Below, in pieces: positions 4,903 to 7,023 of a stretch of DNA of 7,023 nucleotides (positions are counted from its first letter, which is position 1; every line of letters starts with the position of its first letter). This stretch comes from JAUXFK01 sp034189035 (lineage in GTDB: Bacteria > Desulfobacterota > UBA8473): the NCBI GenBank assembly GCA_034189035.1, contig JAXHVA010000170.1, forward strand, positions 1-7,023. The letters are read 5' to 3'. The translations under genes were made by a program, and so were the position numbers. The notes under the pieces are model-generated. The model was not told the DNA's origin. It was given only the letters and a program-made list of their open reading frames with translations, and did no database searches.

Positions 4903-5493
4903 TTATATCGGTATTTTTCCATAACGCTGTAAAGTCAAAGCCTGATATAACTCATAATTTGTAATAAGCCCCTTATCCATCAAAATTTCTCCTAGCTTTC
5001 TTCCCATTCTACTTAAGGCCCATTTAATGTCTTCGTCCGTTGAAGATCCTATCTCTTTCAGTACACACCCTAGTTTCTGAGGTACCTCTCTTTGATGAAC
5101 TAGAGCCTCATTCAAGTTGTCAGACGTTATACGACCTGATTGAACCAAAACTTCACCGATCTTCAATCCTTGCTCTGACAATGCTTCTTCAAGTTCTCTT
5201 TTCGTTATAAACTCTTGCACAACCAGGATTTTACCAAGTTTGGTTCTTTGCCATTGCTTTTTAAGTAATTTCCCATAAAAGAAATCAACAAGCCCTGACA
5301 ATCCCAAAATCCCTAACAAGACGATAAGCATGAAAAAAAACACCACGAAAATAAAATTAGCAAGGGTACTCTGAAAAATGTTGGTCAACTGAGCCAAAAA
5401 GCTATGTGGGAAAAAAAACAGCAATAATAGATAAGATAGTAAAGTGAAAAAAAACAGTATAAGGAACAAATTAACTTTTGTTTTTGAGAACAT
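4903..5493 (-). CDS. Membrane protein with four MshEN-type repeats (GspE N-terminal-like)
   Basis: The 196-residue protein has two hydrophobic segments (about 7-29 and 46-69), then a cytoplasmic part of about 120 residues. That part holds four tandem copies of the 24-residue MshEN pattern (R/K)LGxxLVxxGxI...LxxALxxQ, at residues 85-108, 111-134, 140-163 and 166-189. Copies 2 and 4 are best (KIGEVLVQSGRIT, KLGEILMDKGLIT). Copy 1 has Glu for the key Gly, and copy 3 is degenerate and ends in Met. Linkers are 2, 5 and 2 residues. In MshE and related secretion or pilus ATPases two such motifs bind cyclic di-GMP, but no ATPase domain follows here. A membrane-tethered cyclic di-GMP sensor or a partner of a pilus system is an inference. 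The start codon has AAGG about 6 bases upstream. A consensus promoter lies 54 bases further up. The gene looks intact, unlike its neighbours. Confidence 0.8.
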   Translation of the reverse strand: MFSKTKVNLFLILFFFTLLSYLLLLFFFPHSFLAQLTNIFQSTLANFIFVVFFFMLIVLLGILGLSGLVDFFYGKLLKKQWQRTKLGKILVVQEFITKRELEEALSEQGLKIGEVLVQSGRITSDNLNEALVHQREVPQKLGCVLKEIGSSTDEDIKWALSRMGRKLGEILMDKGLITNYELYQALTLQRYGKIPI

Positions 5494-5546
5494 AACCAGC
5501 CTTATCCATTAGAATTTAAACTTTCCATGAAAAGCCGTCTAACTTA

Positions 5547-5574
5547 ATTATATTGAAATATTTTCCATTGTCAA
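5547..5574 (-). promoter_or_regulatory. Consensus sigma-70 promoter of the MshEN-repeat gene
   Basis: On the minus strand TTGACA (5574-5569) and TATAAT (5552-5547) are both perfect matches, spaced by 16 bases. Transcription would start near 5540 and give a leader of about 45 bases before the ATG at 5493. It is the best promoter in the window and suggests the gene is well expressed. Confidence 0.75.
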
Positions 5575-5989
5575 GATGTAAGGTGCTTAATGACACGGTG
5601 AATTTGTTCTAATTGCGTAAGGAGTCGCTGCAATAGTTTTCAGTCATTCTCAGGTAGTCAAAGATAAGCGTTCATAGAAAGAGAACTGTCACATTTTTAG
5701 TACGGCATTTCCTACACCTTTAAGCTTGATGCAACTAATAGTAAAACAGTGCAGTCGGGCAATGCTTTCAGGCCATATCCAGTATGTATACGACTGCGGT
5801 CCTTATTATAGTTCCAATCAATAATGTAATTACAACTATTTATCGATAGTCAAGTGGCCAATGTTAGTAGCAAAAACGCATTGAACGTAGCCCTGTTTAG
5901 TGGATAGTTTGGTCATGCTATAGGCGATTTGCAGAAGTCTTTACAACTTTTTTATCTCTGGACTCCCCAGGATGAATAGAAAAATAAAA
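5575..5989. other. Stretch without a recognisable gene
   Basis: No frame here has a start, a ribosome site and protein-like content together. On the minus strand, short pieces such as GYVQCVFATNIGHLTI (about 5888-5840) and NYNKDRSRIHTGYGLKALP (near 5810-5755) look weakly like transposase debris, but stops and shifts separate them. The area may be the decayed remainder of the IS1-like fragment that lies just to its right. Confidence 0.3.
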
Positions 5990-6095
5990 AAAAGGAATTG
6001 TTACGATAAGGTTATCTTACTTTTACAATGCCACATTTCACAGATTTTTCAGAACCGTATTTTGGGCAAATAGTTATGAGACTTCCTGTGGTAAA
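5990..6095 (-). pseudogene. Remnant of an IS1/InsA-like zinc-finger transposase N-terminus
   Basis: Read from about 6071 down to 6018 on the minus strand, the frame gives ICPKYGSEKSVKCGIVK. This resembles the CPxCGSxxxVKxGxxxGxQRY zinc-finger start of IS1-family InsA and similar transposases; the second Cys of the first pair is Tyr here. TAA (6014-6012) follows, then PYRNNSFFF, which could be the decayed RYxCxxC part. No inverted repeats or target duplication were identified. The match is short and could be coincidental. Confidence 0.35.
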
Positions 6096-6104
6096 TTGAG
6101 ACCT

Positions 6105-6400
6105 TAGATAGCATTACTATATTATCTATGATAACCTGTAATCCATACTGCTGGCAATCAGTTGAATCGTGTTTTTTTGACCTGTTGTTTATAAGAAGAA
6201 AGCAGGTGAAACTGTTCCTTTTTTGCTCTTTGCTCTTTTTAAATTTCATTCTGAGAGAGTTGGACGTTGAGATCTAGACGTTCCAGGTGCCTTAATTAAT
6301 TAAGCTTTCTAGATACTTTTTTCATATTATTGCTCTTCATTTGAATCTAACTCCATGTATAACCCTTTGCCCAATCAAGCCTCCTTTAGTGGGGTGAGGA
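6105..6400. other. Non-coding stretch with nested palindromes
   Basis: No supported gene is seen. A 14-bp perfect palindrome CTTAATTAATTAAG (6291-6304) lies between ATCTAGA (6272-6278) and TCTAGAT (6308-6314), which are themselves inverted copies. A 66-codon minus-strand frame overlapping 6049-6249 has no ribosome site and overlaps the InsA-like remnant, so it is not called. Confidence 0.5.
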
Positions 6401-6424
6401 GGGACACTCTTTTAAAATTAAAAG
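6401..6424 (+). repeat. Solo copy of the REP-element terminal repeat
   Basis: GGGACACTCTTTTAAAATTA matches the left end of the transposase element (GGGACGCTCTTT, then AT-rich) and even more closely the complement of its right end (ACGCTCTTTTAAAATT). It is in the same orientation as the left end. No transposase sequence follows, so it is either a relic of a second copy or a small derivative lacking the gene. Confidence 0.55.
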
Positions 6425-6930
6425 GAAACATCGCCTCTCTGCTACTGTCTCCTCCTTTTCTTCTCTACTGACCTTCCTTTTTTCCTTATCTTCCTCATCT
6501 CTATGATTTACAGGAAAAAAATAGGATAAATGTGTAACGGATTACATTAATTGTGAAATAGATGACTTCATTTAGCCAGATTGAGGTTTGTGCCCATGTG
6601 GATAAGTCAAGGGTGTAAAATATATTTACCAATAAATTCATTGTGTTGGAAAACGCAATTTTTCACTTTATGAAGATTGGCCTGAAAATTGCATTATTAA
6701 TGGGACAACTATGACTATTCGCTTTTAATTTAACTTTGTGTCCAAGCGGTTAAATGGGCCTATATATAGATAATTAAGGAAGTAAACGCTTTGGAAACTA
6801 TAGTGGGGAATAGTCAAAAAAAACTTGATTGTATACTGGAGAGGATCAGGTCAAACTAGTAACCTGAAATCAAGGGCCATAGCTCTCAATATGGGTTTTT
6901 ACCCCCATAATAAAGCTTTTAAGAGCAACA
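6425..6930. other. Non-coding AT-rich stretch
   Basis: No gene is supported. A pyrimidine-rich tract covers about 6432-6501. An imperfect inverted repeat, GCAATTTTTCA (6655-6665) against TGAAAATTGC (6683-6692), could form a hairpin. Smaller inverted repeats are TCAGGT/ACCTGA near 6848-6869 and TATGGG/CCCATA near 6892-6911. The 62-codon frame starting at 6825 has no ribosome site and runs through the hairpins at the right edge, so it is not called. Confidence 0.5.
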
Positions 6931-6978
6931 GCCCAACAAAAACATTCTGCGGACAAGCCGCAGATGTTAACGTTCTCG
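6931..6978 (+). other. attC-like site at the right edge, weak
   Basis: GCCCAAC (6931-6937) matches the attC left core exactly. A 4-base spacer is followed by the arm ACATTCTGCGG, loop ACAAG and arm CCGCAGATGT (to 6967). The left arm has one extra T, as attC stems often do. The spacer TAAC and the following GTT are identical to the end of the site at 1123-1207. The right core, GTTCTCG, does not fit GTTRRRY, and 48 bases is short for attC, so this is a tentative call. Confidence 0.3.
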
Positions 6979-7001
6979 GCGACGCTGCGCGTCGCCGAGA
7001 A
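6973..7001. repeat. GC-rich hairpin, 12-bp perfect stem
   Basis: TTCTCGGCGACG (6973-6984) and CGTCGCCGAGAA (6990-7001) pair perfectly around the loop CTGCG. The stem is far richer in GC than the preceding kilobase. It directly follows the attC-like hairpin, and a small TGAC/GTCA hairpin follows at 7011-7021. No T-run is present, so a terminator is unlikely. A REP-like or cassette-end structure is possible. Confidence 0.75.
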
Positions 7002-7023
7002 TCGCGGTGCTGACTTCGTCAAG

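Noticed and set aside
6049..6249. Minus-strand 66-codon frame
   Set aside because: No ribosome site, skewed composition, and it overlaps the InsA-like remnant in another frame.
6736..6762. tRNA-Ser/Leu-like D-arm (GTGTCCAAGCGGTTAAATGG)
   Set aside because: No anticodon arm, T-arm or acceptor pairing follows, so the resemblance is probably chance.
1..7023. CRISPR array
   Set aside because: No regularly spaced direct repeats of 20-40 bases were seen; the repeats found are inverted or dispersed.

Overview
The window looks like accessory DNA from a moderately AT-rich, probably Gram-negative environmental bacterium. The species cannot be named from the sequence. The grounds are integron-type recombination sites, a RelE-like/XRE toxin-antitoxin operon, a REP-type tyrosine transposase, an MshEN-like domain protein and many broken genes. 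Only four genes look intact: a small Gly/Arg-rich protein, the toxin, its antitoxin, and a minus-strand membrane protein.

Left part (1-2467): a stretch laid out like an integron cassette array. A divergent minus-strand gene starts at 29 and runs off the window. Three plus-strand cassette-like units follow, each ending in an attC-like site. Unit 1 is a retinol-dehydrogenase-type SDR broken by one frameshift (147-1066), with an attC-like site at 1123-1207. Unit 2 is a 66-residue Gly/Arg-rich protein (1336-1536), a 50-bp near-perfect palindrome (1608-1657) and a composite attC-like site (1742-1830). Unit 3 is a toxin-first operon (1879-2422) whose antitoxin stop codon lies inside a possible attC half-site (2416-2422). 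No integrase gene is visible, so the integron reading is inferred from the sites and the layout.

Middle part (2468-4237): a REP-type transposase pseudogene (2525-3528) lies between imperfect terminal inverted repeats (2468-2489 and 3534-3554). It abuts a 5'-truncated arginase-family pseudogene (about 3560-4237) that keeps most metal-binding motifs but has frameshifts and an in-frame TAG.

Right part (4238-7023): an unrecognised broken gene (4293 to about 4761) is followed by the 3' part of a tRNA-Met-like gene (4776-4822). Next comes the intact minus-strand gene 4903-5493, which encodes two membrane segments and four copies of a 24-residue MshEN-type motif behind a consensus sigma-70 promoter. 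From 5575 to 6930 there is almost no coding sequence, only a weak IS1/InsA-like remnant, a lone third copy of the REP-element terminus (6401-6424) and small palindromes. The window ends in two strong hairpins (6941-7001), the first of them attC-like.

Most gene lesions are single-base indels in or beside short homopolymers. Real decay and sequencing error must therefore both be considered, although the in-frame stop codons at 3218 and 3942 are not explained by indels.
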